Source of the DNA: Theocolax elegans
Taxonomy: Eukaryota > Arthropoda > Insecta > Hymenoptera > Cerocephalidae
Direction: 5' to 3'
Assembly: GCA_026168455.1 (NCBI GenBank)
Contig: CM047431.1
Span: forward strand, 56,784,539-56,848,538
Length of the DNA stretch: 64,000 nt
In this document: positions 62,237-64,000 of the stretch, piece by piece
How positions within the stretch are numbered: the stretch's first letter is position 1
How the letters are laid out: each line of letters begins with the position of its first letter
Translations under genes and position numbers: made by a program
The notes under the pieces: generated by a model
Databases searched by the model: none
Seen by the model: the letters and a program-made list of their open reading frames with translations, nothing else
What the model was told of the DNA's origin: nothing

Positions 62237-64000
62237 GCTAAGATATTATTACACTAACTCGTTGAACGAATCGTTAGTTATTTCTTTAAAAAATAAAGAT
62301 GATTTCCTTGACAAGCGAAAACCCCGTGAATGATCCGAATTTGCTGTATTTTAAAAAAAACCGAGGTAGTCAAAGGTCTAAAATAGGCAAAGGTTCGATA
62401 GCCAAAGAATATACACACACACACATACACGTTAAGAAAAAGTGGAGGTAGAGCGAGGTATACATCGGTACCCGTTTGAGGTTATATAGTGCGAAAAGGT
62501 CGATCGGGCTGACAGGGGGCCGAATGCGAAATCAGGCGCAACGGTATTGCCGCTCGGTCATAACGGCTAAAATTGTCTAATCCCTCAACAACTCGCCTTT
62601 CACTTGGAAAAGAGAAGTGGGGGAGGTGCCGCGCGTATAATAAATCCCGGACGGTCTATCGCTTCCTTATAGCCACGGGAAAGTTCGCGATGCGAATTGA
62701 AATTTTACGGATGTGCGTACGCACCTGTGTGCTACGACTCTCTCTGTGTGCATGTGTGTGTGTGTGTACGTGTGAAGGAGAGAGAAAAAGCATTAGATTT
62801 TTACTCGGGGCAAACGACTTTATCGAGTTTATTGGGGTGAGGATGATGACTCGAGTGTTTGATTGCCGACAGCTTATATATATATATATACGTATATGTG
62901 TGTAGGTATATAGACACGTAAATACGTATGCCTACATTTTTTTCGAATTATATGGTAATTGAGAATCATTAAACGGGGTTTACATTTTTAGAGGCTACGG
63001 AATTTATTTGCTCGAAGAATGTAATTAGGCGTGTTAAGCGTATGTTGATGTACAATTCATTTCGCGAATTAAGGTTATACTTTTATTCCGAGTGACCAAC
63101 GAAAAACAACACATTTATTTTATTATTTTATCCTTGTTTTCGTAATTAATCGTACTTTTCGTTTTCCGTTTCAGGTTGAGCCGCTCGCTCGTTCACGATT
63201 CACGCGTGCTTAATATTACATTTGACCATTTTGAAATTCTAGAGCAGAACGATCAATAACTTATTTCTTTGCGCGAGTAAATACTTGCTAAACGTACGTC
63301 CGAGTTACGGAATGAATATCATTATTCTCGGTTTGCCAAGCGAAAATTAGTAGAATTTAAATTTTTCGAGGTATTTGACAAGAAGAAACTAGAAGGAATA
63401 AAATAACCCGTGGGAAAATCGACAGTAGAAACGATCGAGAACATAATGCAAATTGCAACATATTAAAGTATAGTAAAAGAAAAAGTAAGTAACAACACAT
63501 CATTCTTCCATCGTACTCCAAACAGTTGTAACCAAAAGGAACAACAAAAAAGAAAAAAGAAAAAAGGGAAAGAAAAAAAGAAAGAAGAGGTACATACAAG
63601 ACGGCTGGTTTAAAGAAGTACGAAAACTAGTATTATCGTTGTCTAGAAAATGACGCGCGATGCGCGGTCAAATTTCTTGGATCGAACGCGGAAGAAGCGG
63701 CTTTTGACGAGAGAGGCTCGAACGAGTTAGCACGTTTCAAACCCTCGTAAATTTCCTTAAGGAGTGCCGTTTTGCGAACCTTTTTGCCGTCGTTTCAAAC
63801 ACTCGCGACATTTTCCTTTCTCTCTCTCTCTCTCTCTTTCTCTCTAGCGTTTGTGTTTTCTTGTTTTTATTTTCCTCGTCTTGCGGTATTCTCACTGTTT
63901 GGTGTTACTCAGCGCATCAAATCAGTTTACTCCAGATGAAATCATACTATTCGCATTGTTAATTATCTAAATGTAAGGTTCCACCGAGATTTTAATACGA
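62237..64000. other. Non-coding stretch, no gene seen
   Basis: Contains a (TG)n tract at about 62735-62768, a short (TA)n tract near 62876, a purine-rich block at about 63541-63590 and a (TC)n tract at 63819-63845. No supported exon. Confidence 0.45.
63819..63845. repeat. (TC)n microsatellite
   Basis: TC tract with one TTT interruption. Confidence 0.9.

Noticed and set aside
1..64000. tRNA genes and CRISPR-like arrays
   Set aside because: I looked for T-arm-like GGTTCRA motifs with a matching acceptor stem and for regularly spaced repeats and found none that I could support.

Overview
The window is nuclear DNA from an animal, most likely an insect. It is AT-rich, with short CpG-rich patches, many (GA/CT)n microsatellites, many short inverted-repeat transposons (MITEs), and one intron-containing gene of the chymotrypsin (S1) family. 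A hymenopteran is plausible from the mix of high AT and frequent CpG, but nothing here proves the order. Nothing looks bacterial or viral.

The one protein-coding host gene runs from about 6.2 to 19.5 kb on the + strand. It has six coding exons (6418-6490, 17219-17286, 17357-17448, 17863-17998, 18081-18188, 18796-19101), which join in frame to 260 codons. They encode a secreted S1 protease zymogen with a signal peptide, a short propeptide ending in Arg, an IVGG activation site and a complete His/Asp/Ser triad. The S1 pocket is not trypsin-like (Gly at position 189) and the oxyanion residue is altered (Ala at 193). Intron 1 is 10.7 kb and holds a nested pair of MITEs, a second copy of one of them, a 5S-rRNA-derived SINE and a G-quadruplex motif. 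The last exon, with its acceptor, 3' UTR and about 2 kb of flank, is duplicated head to tail (18587-21122 and 21125-23660). The second exon copy carries a one-base insertion that removes the catalytic serine from the frame.

From about 23.7 to 39.2 kb I see no gene. This stretch holds a cluster of fold-back elements at 28.2-30.5 kb, including a 678-bp near-perfect palindrome, and a TA-flanked MITE at 38.1-38.5 kb. At 39.2-41.5 kb lies a Penelope-like retroelement on the - strand with textbook structure: a 5'-truncated reverse transcriptase fused to a GIY-YIG endonuclease, 657-bp inverted arms that each carry a hammerhead-like motif, a 28-bp extension and a 13-bp target-site duplication. A degenerate relative of its terminal motif appears near 62.2 kb.

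From 41.5 to 64 kb I see no supported gene. It is AT-rich intergenic or intronic DNA with microsatellites and a few GC-richer blocks that may be regulatory. The most unusual items are the SINE, the Penelope-like element with its hammerhead-like arms, the nested MITEs, and the protease gene with its GC-shifted, duplicated last exon.
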